Origin: Chloroflexota bacterium
Lineage (GTDB): Bacteria; Chloroflexota; Anaerolineae; Anaerolineales; Anaerolineaceae
Assembly (NCBI GenBank): GCA_029556265.1
Contig: JAKQFH010000069.1
Span: forward strand, 1 to 64,000
Length of the DNA: 64,000 nt
Direction of reading: 5' to 3'
Below are positions 1 through 12,283 of this stretch, one piece after another. The notes below the pieces were generated by a model. It was not told the origin of the DNA, searched no databases, and saw only the letters and a list, made by a program, of their open reading frames with translations. Both the position numbers and the translations under genes were made by a program. Positions within the stretch are counted from its first letter, which is position 1; each line of letters begins with the position of its first letter.

Positions 1-1156
1 AGATAAGAAGAGGCATTCCTTTGGCCCCAGCCAGACTCCAGCTGACACCACGGGTCTTCATCCGCTGGGCTATCAGCTTGCCGACATTCGATTCAACAGC
101 TCCCATGGAAGGACCCTGAATGATGAACTGAGCATTGTTCCTTAGATAATTCAGGCACTCTATTCGCTTTTTCACCTGGGCTGTTGTTACTCCAACGGCA
201 GCATCAAGCAGGTTTTTTTCAATGGCATTAAAACCTTCATCATAGAGTTGTTTGATCAATGCTTTGCAGTCTATGCTGTCACCAAAGGCAGATGTAATCG
301 CTTTTTTGACATGATAAGGGTCAAGAATACGGGTTGCATTTTTGATCCCTAACAGATCGAAAGTAGAACCAACCCATTTTGCGCCATCGCCACCCACGTA
401 CAAGTGCCTTGTGTCTTCAAGTTTGTACCTGGCATACAGGTGTTCCCTTATCATGACCTGCCATGCCTGGCTTTGCACACCAGTGGCGGCCAAACAAGTC
501 TTGTTGAGCAATCTCCTTCTGTTTTTCGAGATGTATTGCTTGCCTGTATAGGCTATCGCTACCCGGATTTCGACTTTTTTCTTTTTACCTGCTTTTTGTA
601 AGGGTACCCAGATGCCATCTGCTTCTCCGAACAACTGCGGAGCATCTGTCTTGCCGGGCTCATTTGCTTCGAAGCGCATTTGACCTTCTTCCAGCCATTT
701 CCCAAGCTGCCATACCTGTCTGCCAATGGTTGAGGCACTCGTCGCTCTTTTGGTCATATAACTGATGATCTCTGCTGTCTTGCGGTAACTGAGGTCTGAT
801 GCGATTGCTCCAACCTGTTTTGTAGCTTGGAGGCTTTGCCGCTGATATTTCTGAAAACCCAAAAGTTCATCTAATGGCTTTCTCTCTGTTCCATCTGGCA
901 TTCGGATCGTGCGTCTGCGGTATTCGATGCTGAAATCCTGAAATTGATATCTCCGCTTTTCTGTTCGAACGCTAACTCCAGCTTTCACTTTGTTTTCAAA
1001 CTCCGTGAAGATTTGTTTTGCTGCCTCTTCTCTGAGTTCCTGGAATAATGCTCTCAGATCATCTTCAAAATAATCAGATCTGATCTGCCTCTCGATTGTT
1101 TTTCCCTCTCCATTTTCTGTGTTGAGGGTTATACTTTGTTTGACTGTTACGGTCAT
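1..1156 (-). CDS. ISLre2-family (UPF0236-type) transposase, C-terminus cut by window edge
   Basis: An uninterrupted frame runs from the ATG at 1156 to base 1, about 385 codons, so the gene looks intact as far as it is seen. Three acidic residues typical of a DDE-type transposase sit in conserved settings shared with the second copy: GEADGIWVPLQ, YVGGDGAKWV and GAVESNVGKL. A basic stretch (KRG, QRMKTRGVSW) precedes the cut end. The protein is a distant paralogue of the transposase at 16204, not a recent duplicate. A perfect inverted repeat precedes the start and overlaps the Shine-Dalgarno region. Confidence 0.88.
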   Translation of the reverse strand, partial: MTVTVKQSITLNTENGEGKTIERQIRSDYFEDDLRALFQELREEAAKQIFTEFENKVKAGVSVRTEKRRYQFQDFSIEYRRRTIRMPDGTERKPLDELLGFQKYQRQSLQATKQVGAIASDLSYRKTAEIISYMTKRATSASTIGRQVWQLGKWLEEGQMRFEANEPGKTDAPQLFGEADGIWVPLQKAGKKKKVEIRVAIAYTGKQYISKNRRRLLNKTCLAATGVQSQAWQVMIREHLYARYKLEDTRHLYVGGDGAKWVGSTFDLLGIKNATRILDPYHVKKAITSAFGDSIDCKALIKQLYDEGFNAIEKNLLDAAVGVTTAQVKKRIECLNYLRNNAQFIIQGPSMGAVESNVGKLIAQRMKTRGVSWSLAGAKGMPLLI

Positions 1157-1157
1157 T

Positions 1158-1208
1158 GGAAGTTCCTTTCCTTTCGTTTTTCGCAAAACTTATTGTATTG
1201 GAACTTCC
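1158..1208 (-). promoter_or_regulatory. Inverted repeat covering the transposase ribosome binding site
   Basis: On the minus strand GGAAGTTCC (1208-1200) is the exact complement of GGAACTTCC (1166-1158), the latter ending one base before the ATG. In a long read-through transcript the two arms can pair and hide the start region. A transcript beginning between the arms would leave it open. Confidence 0.55.
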
Positions 1209-1285
1209 TCTTTTTTTCCTTGACTACGGACTTTTGAAACGCATACGCAAAAGCCTGCCCCTCAAACGTCCGACCGCCAAAATGT

Positions 1286-1291
1286 TATAAT
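1286..1291 (+). promoter_or_regulatory. Extended -10 promoter of the methyltransferase gene
   Basis: TGTTATAAT (TGn followed by TATAAT) lies 30 bases before the ATG at 1322. No good -35 box is seen, as expected for an extended -10 promoter. A GAAGGA Shine-Dalgarno follows. Confidence 0.5.
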
Positions 1292-1321
1292 TTATCCGTT
1301 CCCAACGCCCGAAGGACCGCG

Positions 1322-2071
1322 ATGACCCAACCCTATCAACGCTTTGCACGGCACTACCACGAAGGTCACTACACCCAATTCGCCCGGTGGGTATCCGAAA
1401 CGGTCTTTCCCCACTTCCTGCAGGCGCTCTCCTTCCAACCTGCCTCGCTGCTTGATTTAGCCTGCGGCAGCGGCATCTTTGCCGCGCACATGGCCGCCAG
1501 GGGCCTGCGCGTCACCGGGCTGGATATCTCCCCGCAGATGCTGAAAATCGCGCGGGGGCAAAGCTCCGCGGTCACCTGGATTAATGGGGATATGAGCCGA
1601 TTACGGCTCGCGGAACGTTTTGACTGCGTCACCTGTTTTTTTGACAGCCTGAATTACCTGTTGAACGCGGATGACCTTGCCCGCGCTTTTCGGGCTGCCC
1701 GCGCGCACCTGAACCCGGGCGGCTATTTTATCTTTGATATGAACACCATCTACGGACTGGCTGTTTCGTGGCAGCGCTTCCCTTATAACCTGAACCAGGA
1801 CACAGATGACTACCTGGAGTTAATGAGCACTTCTTACGATTACGAACTGAACATCGCCGATATTCGCTTTATCATGTTTGAACGGGATGGCGAACGCTGG
1901 GCGCGCAGCGAAGAAATCCACCGCGAGCGCGGCTACCACCTGGATGATATTCTGCTGATGTTAGAGCAAGCCGGGCTGCAGCCTGGCTACGTCCTGGGCG
2001 ACCCGCTGAGCCTGCGCCCGCTGGCGGAAAACGACGGCCGGGTTTGGATCACAGCGCAGAAGCCAGGTTAG
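1322..2071 (+). CDS. Class I SAM-dependent methyltransferase
   Basis: The protein has 249 residues. SAM-binding motif I (LLDLACGSG) is at residues 43-51, followed by the acidic end of strand 2 in GLDIS and a motif IV region with DCVTCFFDSLNYL. This is the small-molecule methyltransferase fold (Methyltransf_25/11 type). No substrate can be read from the sequence. GAAGGA precedes the ATG. The gene stands alone between an insertion sequence and a repeat patch, so context gives no pathway. Confidence 0.8.
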   Translation: MTQPYQRFARHYHEGHYTQFARWVSETVFPHFLQALSFQPASLLDLACGSGIFAAHMAARGLRVTGLDISPQMLKIARGQSSAVTWINGDMSRLRLAERFDCVTCFFDSLNYLLNADDLARAFRAARAHLNPGGYFIFDMNTIYGLAVSWQRFPYNLNQDTDDYLELMSTSYDYELNIADIRFIMFERDGERWARSEEIHRERGYHLDDILLMLEQAGLQPGYVLGDPLSLRPLAENDGRVWITAQKPG

Positions 2072-2097
2072 GCGGGCAAGCCTGTCACTACTCCCCG

Positions 2098-2216
2098 CGC
2101 TCGCGCCGGTCTCCGACCGTGCGCGAAAACCGACCGTCAGGTCTCTATTCCACCCCATCCCCTTGCCCGCTCGCGCCGGTCTCCGACCGCGCGCGAAAAC
2201 CGACCGTCAGGTCTCC
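2098..2216. repeat. Two copies of the CGCGCCGGTCTCC palindromic repeat
   Basis: Units begin at 2102 and 2172. Each carries CGCGCCGGTCTCC-GACC-GCGCGCG followed by ACCGACCGTCAGGTCTC. They belong to the same family as the array at 7004-7587 and the pair at 47643-47898. They lie between the convergent ends of the methyltransferase and the beta-helix gene. Confidence 0.85.
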
Positions 2217-2280
2217 AAGTTCGTTGGTTCGTATTTTACAAATTGCTCTCTGCCTGAATCCTTAGTCCATACTCTACTCA

Positions 2281-5200
2281 TCAACGAATGATCAAGGGCA
2301 AGAAAATCGACTTAACTCCAGCCGTGATGAAGGTCCATTCGTACTGGGAAAGAGCATTGCCAGCCAGATCCTGAATCGAATCCGAAAGGCTGACGGTATA
2401 TGGGGTCATAGTGTTCATCGGCGCCAAAAGCAATATGGTCGCCTGGCGCATATGAGAGTCGAACAGAACTTTAATCGGCAAAGGCACGCCATCCGGGTCA
2501 GTAACAGTAATATTGCTGGCCGAAACGGTCGTTTCTTTCATGTTCTCGCTGAACTTGACCAGAATAATGGGGTGGAAAACCGGTTCCGGATCATTGGGTG
2601 AAATAGGATCCTGGGAAAAGGGCACACCGATCTGGTCTGAATCAGGCTTTGTCCACAGAATTGACGGAGGTGTATTATCTCCGGCAGGGGTTACGTGAAT
2701 AATGACCTGAGCTGCCTGGCTGACCTCCCCTCCCTTGCTGACTTTGAAAGTAAAGTAATCCGGACCAGTAAATCCTTCATTTGGTGTGTACACCAGGTTA
2801 GGAAATGTTCCACTCAGGACACCGCCAACGGGCAGCATATCCAGAGCAAAGCCAAGCCCTCCGGCTGGTTTGCCAGCAAGGGTGATATTAATCGGAGTCA
2901 TATAGGAAGTTTCAAGCTCCTGAGGGATGGCCGCAAGTGGATAAACCATGTTGGTCCAGGAGTTGGTAGGTGTCTCTTCTGGCACACTGGGGAAGAAAAC
3001 AGTTGCCTGGTTGACCACAGCCGTGCCTGCCGCCAAGCCAGGGATCAAACCAACAGAATACGTTACCTCGCCCGAAGAGGTGGGATCGCCTTTTGGACCT
3101 AGCGTGCCGATATACCAGATAATCTGTCGCTCGGATGCCAGATAGTAACCGCTGGGTTGATGAATTGTGAGAGTGCTGGCATCCAGCTCGGGTGGGAGGT
3201 TATTGATAATGTAGACGCCATAGGCTGTCCCAGCGCCTTCATTTTCGTAGGTAATACGATATCCCATTGTTTCGTCGGGCAATACATCACCAATCGGTCC
3301 GAACATTTCATTCGGATCTTTTGCCACGCGGATTCCAAGATCCTTGCAGCTGGGAAGGTTGGCAAAAAGCTGTGAATCGCAAATGTTGCCAGCCTGAGCA
3401 ATTTGCGGGCCGAAGCTCTGCAATATGCCAAAACCCTTATCTTCCTTGCAGGGTTTACAGCCACCTTGCCCGCCGGTGCCTGCGACACAGCGTGAGCCGG
3501 TTCCGCAAACTTCAATCGTATTTGGTGCGCCCGGGAAGGATAGCAGGCTTTCATTGCATTGATACATTTCACAACGGCTGCTGCCACCAATGAAAGAAGG
3601 CGAATGCATCACATCACCGGCCTGGCAGCAGCCGGTGAGCGGATTAGTGTTGCAGCTTTCGTGGCAAAGGTAAAGGTCATAAGAGATTTTGGCTGTCTCA
3701 TAAGCTCCCGTTGCCACACCAACCAAGCCGCCAACTCCGGTTGGAATACTTAACAACCATGCTCCAATCCCTTTAGCGGTATCTTTCATCAACTCAATGG
3801 AAATTGTCTTAAGGGTGCAGTTTCGTAAACAGCGGGCATAGTTACAGGTTGCCTGAACTGCGGGAGCCATTGGCGGTTCTGCCCAACTCCCCCAAACGGT
3901 CCTTTCCAGCGTCAGTAAATTGGCTTGCATTCCACCACTGATATTTTCAAGGCGGTAATACGTACTCCCATCGGTACTTATTGCTGATGCCTGATCGTTC
4001 GCGAGGAGGATCATTCTGGCGGATTTTTTATCCGCAGTGCGCATCATAGCCATATAGGATAAGCCGCCGTCGTCAAATGCCATACTGTAGGCTACCTTAA
4101 AACTGAACCCATCAGCAAGAGCGGTGTTGTAAAGACTATTAAGGTCTGGATTACCCCCAAACATGGCGGTAAAATCTTCCTCGGAGATCATCTGGGTGGC
4201 TGAAATACCCTCAGAAACGAAATTATTGTATTCATCAAGATTGAGATTCTCGGGAAGGTAGTTGGTTCCGGCAAATCGGCCGATCGAACCATCTGTGTAA
4301 CTCCCCGGCAGCCCCCAATCAAAGCGCACTTGAGTGCTGAGCAGGGCTTGTTCACCCACTCCCACATCACCCAGCACCCAAAATACCTGGTGTCTGGCAG
4401 GCCAATAAACGCCCCCGTGGTTGCTGTTAATGTATGTCGCTGCCAATGGCAACTGTATCATCGCAACCGCGCCTTCCACGGCATGATCCATCAGATTGAG
4501 ATATTGAATGGCATAAGAGTTGGTTTCTCCCGGGCTGATCATGGTGGGTCCGCCATAACTGACCCAAAGCTCGCCAGCGAGGGTCTGCTCTTCGGGAGGT
4601 TCAGTCAGGAAGGGATTGAAATTTACCTGGTTGACCGCGTCGCCTGTTCCTCCGGGATTGGTCGCATGTCTTGGACCGCTGGGATCCCCCCAGTAGTTGT
4701 AATAAGCATTTACAACTTGCTCACGACCGCTTACCCCAAAATGAGAATTGTTGTAAATCTCGTTATTGAGGATCGTAGTCGTATTCTGGTTGGTACCTGT
4801 CATATAAATGCCATCATAATTATGATGGATCTTACTGTTTTGAATAATACTTCTGGTAGGGGAACCCCAGATTCCAACGCCGTCGGAGTCTGTGACGTAA
4901 GATACGTCCACATGACGCAGTATAAGTGTTCCTTTGTTATTTTCAATCCCCTTCCAGGGAGCTTGTCCCTCGGCGTACCGGGTAAAGATAATTGGTTTAT
5001 CTGCGGATCCAAGGGCATATAAAGAGCCACTTTGGATACTTACCCTTTTATTCGGATCAAAGCCCAGTCTGGTCCCCGGTGCCAACGTCAATACGCCGCC
5101 AGCGTTAATATAGATGTTTTCTGTGACGTGTACAGGGATGAGAACGCCGTCAAGATTCCATTCCCGACCAGAAGTAAGGACGCAGGCCGCTATCTGCAGC

Positions 5201-6777
5201 TGGTTGCCGGCTTCGGCAGCATTTCCGCTGGCAGTGAGATTTCTGGCAGTGATGTGACCATTGCAATTCCAATAGATGGCAGTGCCAGGATTGTTTGTGA
5301 TGGCCAGATTTTCAAGATAGGGGTTAACGTTTTCGTAGGATAGTTGCAGCCCTTGTTTTTGGGCCCAAGACGTTGGAGCAACCCCATTAGCATTGATAGT
5401 GAGATTGGAAAGGTGTGGAAAAATTGCGCCGCCCATGGTGTAGGTATATATACCTGAATAGCCATTATTGCTGATATTTCCCCCATTCAGGTTGAAATTG
5501 AGGACACTGCCATCTCGCGCTTCAAGATAGATTCCTTCCCTTCCATTACCAGAACTGCTCACATCAATGAAGTTGAAGGTGAAGGTGGTGCTTGCCGGGG
5601 TTTTTATGTAAATGCCTTCAGAGGCCGCATTAGAAATGTTGACATGCTCTAATTGAACCTGGTCTGTGTAAATTTCGAGACCAACGTAAATGCCCCCTAT
5701 TCCTTTTCTACCCTCGAGGTCAAAGTACTTCATTGAAGCCTGTGAGCCCGCTTGCAATTTAATGCCCCCTTTTAAGATCGCGATACGTTGTGTTTCCGAG
5801 CCCTCCGCGATCAAACTTCCGCCATTCTGGACGTCTAAATAAGTGGGAGCATTGGACATGTCTACCTGGGCACCGGGTTGAATGGTTAGCGTTGTTCCGG
5901 TTGGAATGGTGATAGGGCAATTCGTGAAACCGCAGCGGAAACCGATCGGCGCGCCTCCTAACGTAACGTTGCCAGTCAGAGGTTCAGCAAGAAGCATAAC
6001 CTTGTCAACAGTATTGCCTGTAAACGTCAGGTTGCTGTAAGTTGGCTGCATGTTGATCGTGGCTTGATAAATCGCGTATCCATATTGATTTCCCGTCCCC
6101 AGGTTGCTTGATACCGATGTGTTTTGAATGGTAGGGCTGAGATTTGCTCCCTGGAGATAGATGCCGGAGGTGTTGCCATTTGTAATCTCCGAATGGTCCA
6201 TATTCAGGGTCGCGTTTACAACGTCCAGTTGGGCACGGTTATAACCATTCAGATTGCCATTAGCCACGTAAGCGCCGGCTCCCCGGATCGCAGCATAGTC
6301 AAAATTGCCGGTGCTGCCCGGAGCCAAATAAATGCCATACCAGGAGCCCGCAGTTTCAGGAACGCTCCTGAATAGGGCCAGGTTCCCCGAACTGCCCGCC
6401 GCGTTAAGCGTTCCCAACACCTTGATGCCAGACGTGGTTCCGCTGAAACGTGCTTCGGCGCCGCCTTCGACAGTTAGCGTGATGCCAGCATTTACAATCA
6501 CCACGCAATTATTAATGTTGTAGACCGTTCCGCTCATCCAGGTGGTATCGGTCGAGATGACAGACAGACCAGCCGAGCATGGAATATCCTCGTTTAGTCT
6601 TGCCTGTGGCGGGCGTTCAAGGTCTTTTCCGGGGCTCTTTGCGGAAATGGGGGTGGGCTGCCCTGCAGCAGAAAGGCAGAAAGCCAAGACAAGAAATACT
6701 CCGATGGATCGTTGTATTAGCCTGCCCGCTTTTTTACTGAAATGATTGGTGAACTCAGCAAAGTTCTTCATTTTCAT
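2281..6777 (-). CDS. Very large secreted right-handed beta-helix protein with Ig-like and DUF11-type domains
   Basis: The start at 6777 is preferred: GGAGG at 6784-6788 lies six bases before it, and the upstream in-frame ATG at 6798 would place that site inside the gene. The product has about 1498 residues. It has a basic N-terminus and hydrophobic signal peptide ending near SAAGQ. The first half (to about residue 730) is rich in Asn/Gly/Thr ladder repeats of the parallel beta-helix (NosD/pectate-lyase-like) kind. A first DUF11-like domain follows (about 740-860). A Cys-rich insert with a Gly-rich hydrophobic stretch is at about 980-1115, and a second DUF11-like domain beginning DPNEMFGP at about 1160-1285. 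A cadherin/Ig-like domain comes next, then an SbsA-type Ig-like domain (about 1370-1495). The C-terminus is FLPLIIR, a tail shared with the protein at 17979. It is probably a cell-surface or extracellular protein. Whether the helix is an enzyme or an adhesin cannot be told. Confidence 0.8.
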   Translation of the reverse strand: MKMKNFAEFTNHFSKKAGRLIQRSIGVFLVLAFCLSAAGQPTPISAKSPGKDLERPPQARLNEDIPCSAGLSVISTDTTWMSGTVYNINNCVVIVNAGITLTVEGGAEARFSGTTSGIKVLGTLNAAGSSGNLALFRSVPETAGSWYGIYLAPGSTGNFDYAAIRGAGAYVANGNLNGYNRAQLDVVNATLNMDHSEITNGNTSGIYLQGANLSPTIQNTSVSSNLGTGNQYGYAIYQATINMQPTYSNLTFTGNTVDKVMLLAEPLTGNVTLGGAPIGFRCGFTNCPITIPTGTTLTIQPGAQVDMSNAPTYLDVQNGGSLIAEGSETQRIAILKGGIKLQAGSQASMKYFDLEGRKGIGGIYVGLEIYTDQVQLEHVNISNAASEGIYIKTPASTTFTFNFIDVSSSGNGREGIYLEARDGSVLNFNLNGGNISNNGYSGIYTYTMGGAIFPHLSNLTINANGVAPTSWAQKQGLQLSYENVNPYLENLAITNNPGTAIYWNCNGHITARNLTASGNAAEAGNQLQIAACVLTSGREWNLDGVLIPVHVTENIYINAGGVLTLAPGTRLGFDPNKRVSIQSGSLYALGSADKPIIFTRYAEGQAPWKGIENNKGTLILRHVDVSYVTDSDGVGIWGSPTRSIIQNSKIHHNYDGIYMTGTNQNTTTILNNEIYNNSHFGVSGREQVVNAYYNYWGDPSGPRHATNPGGTGDAVNQVNFNPFLTEPPEEQTLAGELWVSYGGPTMISPGETNSYAIQYLNLMDHAVEGAVAMIQLPLAATYINSNHGGVYWPARHQVFWVLGDVGVGEQALLSTQVRFDWGLPGSYTDGSIGRFAGTNYLPENLNLDEYNNFVSEGISATQMISEEDFTAMFGGNPDLNSLYNTALADGFSFKVAYSMAFDDGGLSYMAMMRTADKKSARMILLANDQASAISTDGSTYYRLENISGGMQANLLTLERTVWGSWAEPPMAPAVQATCNYARCLRNCTLKTISIELMKDTAKGIGAWLLSIPTGVGGLVGVATGAYETAKISYDLYLCHESCNTNPLTGCCQAGDVMHSPSFIGGSSRCEMYQCNESLLSFPGAPNTIEVCGTGSRCVAGTGGQGGCKPCKEDKGFGILQSFGPQIAQAGNICDSQLFANLPSCKDLGIRVAKDPNEMFGPIGDVLPDETMGYRITYENEGAGTAYGVYIINNLPPELDASTLTIHQPSGYYLASERQIIWYIGTLGPKGDPTSSGEVTYSVGLIPGLAAGTAVVNQATVFFPSVPEETPTNSWTNMVYPLAAIPQELETSYMTPINITLAGKPAGGLGFALDMLPVGGVLSGTFPNLVYTPNEGFTGPDYFTFKVSKGGEVSQAAQVIIHVTPAGDNTPPSILWTKPDSDQIGVPFSQDPISPNDPEPVFHPIILVKFSENMKETTVSASNITVTDPDGVPLPIKVLFDSHMRQATILLLAPMNTMTPYTVSLSDSIQDLAGNALSQYEWTFITAGVKSIFLPLIIR

Positions 6778-6899
6778 CGGTATCCTCCGTAAAAGCACAG
6801 CAAAAGAAAGTTAAACGATTTTCATTTATTCGCGATGTAAAAAAGCTTGGTCGAGTTAATTGAATGGAACAATCCCCAACAAGGCGGACGTATACAATA

Positions 6900-6928
6900 A
6901 TTATAGAATAACCAATTTAAAATAACAA
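6900..6928 (-). promoter_or_regulatory. Sigma-70-type promoter of the beta-helix gene
   Basis: On the minus strand TTGTTA (6928-6923), a 17-base spacer and TATAAT (6905-6900) are seen in an AT-rich stretch. The predicted start of transcription is near 6893, giving a leader of about 115 bases. Confidence 0.6.
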
Positions 6929-7003
6929 GAGGTCAAATGGTTCAATCCATGTGAGACGATGGGTCTCATCCAGATAATGGAGATTCATATGCCCCCCTCC
7001 GCT

Positions 7004-7587
7004 CGCGCCGGTCTCCAGACCGCGCGCGGAGAATGACCGCCAGGTCTCCAATCTTCCGCACCCCTTTGCTGGAATACTGCGGTCAAGCCCTTCACTCGCC
7101 CGCCCGCGCCGGTCTCCAGACCGCGCGCGGAGAATGACCGTCAGGTCTCCAATCCTCCCCATCCCCTTTCTGGAGAGCAGCTCCGCTCGCGCCGGTCTCC
7201 AGACCGCGCGCGAAAACGGACCGTCAGGTCTCTAATCCTCCGCATCTCCTCTCTGGAGACCGGCGGTCAAGCCCTTCACTCGCCCGATCGCGCCGGTCTC
7301 CAGACCGCGCGAAAACCGACCGTCAAGTCTCTAATCCTCCGCATCCCCTTACTGCAGAGCGGCGGTCAAGCTCTTCACTCGCCCGCTCGCGCCGGTCTCC
7401 AGACCGCGCGCGGAGAATGACCGTCAGGTCTCCAATCTTCCGCATCCCCTTTCTGGAAACCTGCGGTCAAGCCCTTCACTCGGACGATCGCGCCGGTCTC
7501 CAGACCCCGCGCGGAGAATGACCGCCAGGTCTCCAATCTTCCGCATCCCCTTACTGCAGAGCGGCGGCCAAGCCTTTCACTCGGTCA
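7004..7587. repeat. Tandem array of six GC-rich units of about 101 bp
   Basis: Units begin with CGCGCCGGTCTCC at 7004, 7105, 7188, 7289, 7388 and 7489, giving spacings of 101, 83, 101, 99 and 101. Each unit has an interrupted palindrome (GGTCTCCAGACC), a second GGTCTC box about 40 bases on, and a tail with TCAAGCCCTTCACTCG. The units are similar but not identical, which suggests an old array or one spread by conversion. It fills most of the gap between the divergent beta-helix and AlkD-like genes. Confidence 0.9.
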
Positions 7588-7696
7588 TGAGACCTTCGCG
7601 CCCTTCAGTTTCGTATTCTCACGAACAGACACGGAATATCAACGCGTATAATTTCCCCCGTAATACCAGCACTCACCGCACAGAAAAGAGGACCGT

Positions 7697-8383
7697 ATGA
7701 GCAGCGAAAACTGGAGCGAGTTATTATTTCAAGCCCTTGAATCCGCGCCAAACCCCGAAAAAGCCCCGGCCATGGAAGCCTACATGAAGCACAATTTCAA
7801 GTACCTCGGCTTGCCCACCCCAGCTCTGGTGGCGCTGGCCGGCCCGCACCTCAAAGCTGGAAGCCAGCTGCCCGGCGTGAACTGGGGTTTCGTCGAAGCT
7901 GCCTGGCAAAAGCCCTACCGCGAAGCCCAATACTGCGCCTGTTCCTATCTCGGCCGCGTCAGCGCGCGCCTGACCGCCGCGGACTTGCCCGCCCTCAAGC
8001 GCCTGGTGCAGACCAAATCCTGGTGGGACAGCGTGGACACCCTAAGCGGGGTCATCGGCAGCCTGGTTATGCGTTTCCCGGATCTGAAGCGGGACATGCT
8101 CGCCTGGAGCCAGGACCAGGACCTTTGGACGCGCCGGGCAGCCATCATCCACCAGCTGGAATATAAAAAAGAAACGGATACTTTGCTGCTGGAACGGATT
8201 ATCCTGAACAACCTGGGCACGCGCGAATTTTTTATCAACAAAGCCATCGGTTGGAGCTTGCGCCAATACAGCCGCACGAACCCGGCGTGGGTGGCAGCTT
8301 TTGTCCGCGCGCACGAACCGGAGCTGGCCAACCTGAGCAAGAAGGAAGCGCGGAAATACCTGCCGCCTGAGAGCCAAGCCTGA
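7697..8383 (+). CDS. AlkD-like DNA alkylation repair glycosylase
   Basis: A HEAT-repeat-like all-helical protein of 228 residues. Members of this family flip out and excise N3- and N7-alkylated purines. The characteristic Trp/Asp region is KSWWDSVD (W109-W110, D111, D114). The conserved Arg region is LWTRRAAI (near residue 147), matching the W-D-R trio known in the Bacillus enzyme. The C-terminal FFINKAIGW and LRQYSRTNP motifs are also typical. GAGG precedes the ATG. Confidence 0.88.
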   Translation: MSSENWSELLFQALESAPNPEKAPAMEAYMKHNFKYLGLPTPALVALAGPHLKAGSQLPGVNWGFVEAAWQKPYREAQYCACSYLGRVSARLTAADLPALKRLVQTKSWWDSVDTLSGVIGSLVMRFPDLKRDMLAWSQDQDLWTRRAAIIHQLEYKKETDTLLLERIILNNLGTREFFINKAIGWSLRQYSRTNPAWVAAFVRAHEPELANLSKKEARKYLPPESQA

Positions 8384-8444
8384 TGAAAACCCGTCTCAGC
8401 AGCCTGCCAATTGAGATGTGAATCCAGGATAGATTCGGTAATGC

Positions 8445-9155
8445 TCAGCGGCCCTGGCCGAGCAGCTGCCGGGCTTTCTGCCAGATGGCGTCGAACATTT
8501 CGGGCGTGAGCTTGCCGGTCTGGGTGTTTTGCCGGCTGGGGTGGTATGAACACAGCAGCCAGGGCAGCCCCCGGGGAGCGTAGAACGCGCCGTGTCCGAA
8601 AGGAAAATCTTTGCGCCTCATGCCCGCGTACATCGGCAGCGCGAGCACGCCATCTAACGCGATTTTCCCGAGCAAGACGATCCCCTCAACATTCGGCAGG
8701 CAGTCCATATCCGCCTGAAGCCAATATCGGCAGCGGCGGACCTCTTCGGATGTGGGTTTATTGTCGGGTGGGGCGCAGTGGCAAACCGCGGTGATAAACA
8801 TATCCTGCAGGCGCAATCCGTCATTGATGTGCGCGGAGCGCGGGCTGCTGGCAAAACCGGCTTTATGCAGCGCCGGGAATAAGAAATCCCCCGACGCGTC
8901 CCCAGTGAACATCCGGCCGGTGCGGTTGGAGCCGTGCGCGCCGGGCGCGAGCCCGACGACCAGCAGCCTGGAATTCGGGTCTCCAATCCCCGGTACGGGT
9001 TTGCTCCAATAATCCTGGTCCGAATAAGCCCGTCTTTTTTCCATAGCCACCTGCTCGCGCCATGAAACCAGACGCGGGCACGCGCGGCATTGGATAAGAC
9101 GCGCACGGACATCTTCCAGGCAGCTCAGGTTTCCAACGCGTGAATTTTCAGTCAT
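8445..9155 (-). CDS. Type 5 (UdgB-like) uracil-DNA glycosylase
   Basis: The product has about 236 residues from the ATG at 9155. An upstream in-frame start at 9206 would lie before the only promoter seen, so it is rejected. Motif 1 is GLAPGAHGSNRTGR, lacking the usual catalytic Asp/Asn as in family 5, and motif 2 is HPSRQNTQTG. Cys pairs (CRACP, CHCAPP, RRCRYW) fit the [4Fe-4S] cluster of this family. It removes uracil and related bases from DNA, a common gene in warm-habitat bacteria. It is convergent with the AlkD-like gene. Confidence 0.88.
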   Translation of the reverse strand: MTENSRVGNLSCLEDVRARLIQCRACPRLVSWREQVAMEKRRAYSDQDYWSKPVPGIGDPNSRLLVVGLAPGAHGSNRTGRMFTGDASGDFLFPALHKAGFASSPRSAHINDGLRLQDMFITAVCHCAPPDNKPTSEEVRRCRYWLQADMDCLPNVEGIVLLGKIALDGVLALPMYAGMRRKDFPFGHGAFYAPRGLPWLLCSYHPSRQNTQTGKLTPEMFDAIWQKARQLLGQGR

Positions 9156-9162
9156 GGGGCTG

Positions 9163-9168
9163 ATTATA
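9163..9168 (-). promoter_or_regulatory. -10 box immediately upstream of the UdgB start
   Basis: TATAAT on the minus strand ends seven bases before the ATG at 9155, so transcription would start at or next to the start codon (leaderless mRNA). No Shine-Dalgarno is present. Confidence 0.5.
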
Positions 9169-9198
9169 CCCGGCAAGGCGCCCAAGATGCTGCCCCAA

Positions 9199-9231
9199 TA
9201 AAACAAAACGGCTGCCGGATGAGCAGCCGTT
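9199..9231 (-). terminator. Intrinsic terminator after eno
   Basis: On the minus strand AACGGCTGC (9231-9223) pairs with GCAGCCGTT (9215-9207) around a 7-base loop. It is followed by the T-rich run TTGTTTTATT. It lies 20-50 bases after the eno stop codon. Confidence 0.8.
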
Positions 9232-9252
9232 CGGTCTTTTCAAATCAAACTT

Positions 9253-12245
<2,993 letters not shown>

Positions 12246-12283
12246 CCCGTTCCTCCAAGGATTGGTTTGGTGCTTAAAAGTAT

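Larger units (their letters stand above)
1..1246 (-). mobile_element. ISLre2-family insertion sequence, left part outside window
   Basis: The element holds a transposase reading leftward off the window edge and a terminal region at about 1224-1246. On the minus strand this end reads GTATGCGTTTCAAAAGTCC, which resembles the end of the complete element at 16116-17647 (shared GTTTCAAA core). The exact outer end at 1246 is set by analogy. The other end and the target duplication lie outside the window. Confidence 0.75.

Noticed and set aside
342..601. Plus-strand frames inside the first 1.2 kb
   Set aside because: They lie antisense to an uninterrupted transposase frame that has conserved motifs; they are shadows.
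6917..7162. Minus-strand frame within the 101-bp repeat array
   Set aside because: It arises from the repeat units themselves (repeated GDLTVILRARSGD-like peptide) and has no ribosome binding site.
7004..7587. CRISPR array
   Set aside because: The whole 101-bp unit is conserved, not just a short repeat with unique spacers, and no cas gene is present.
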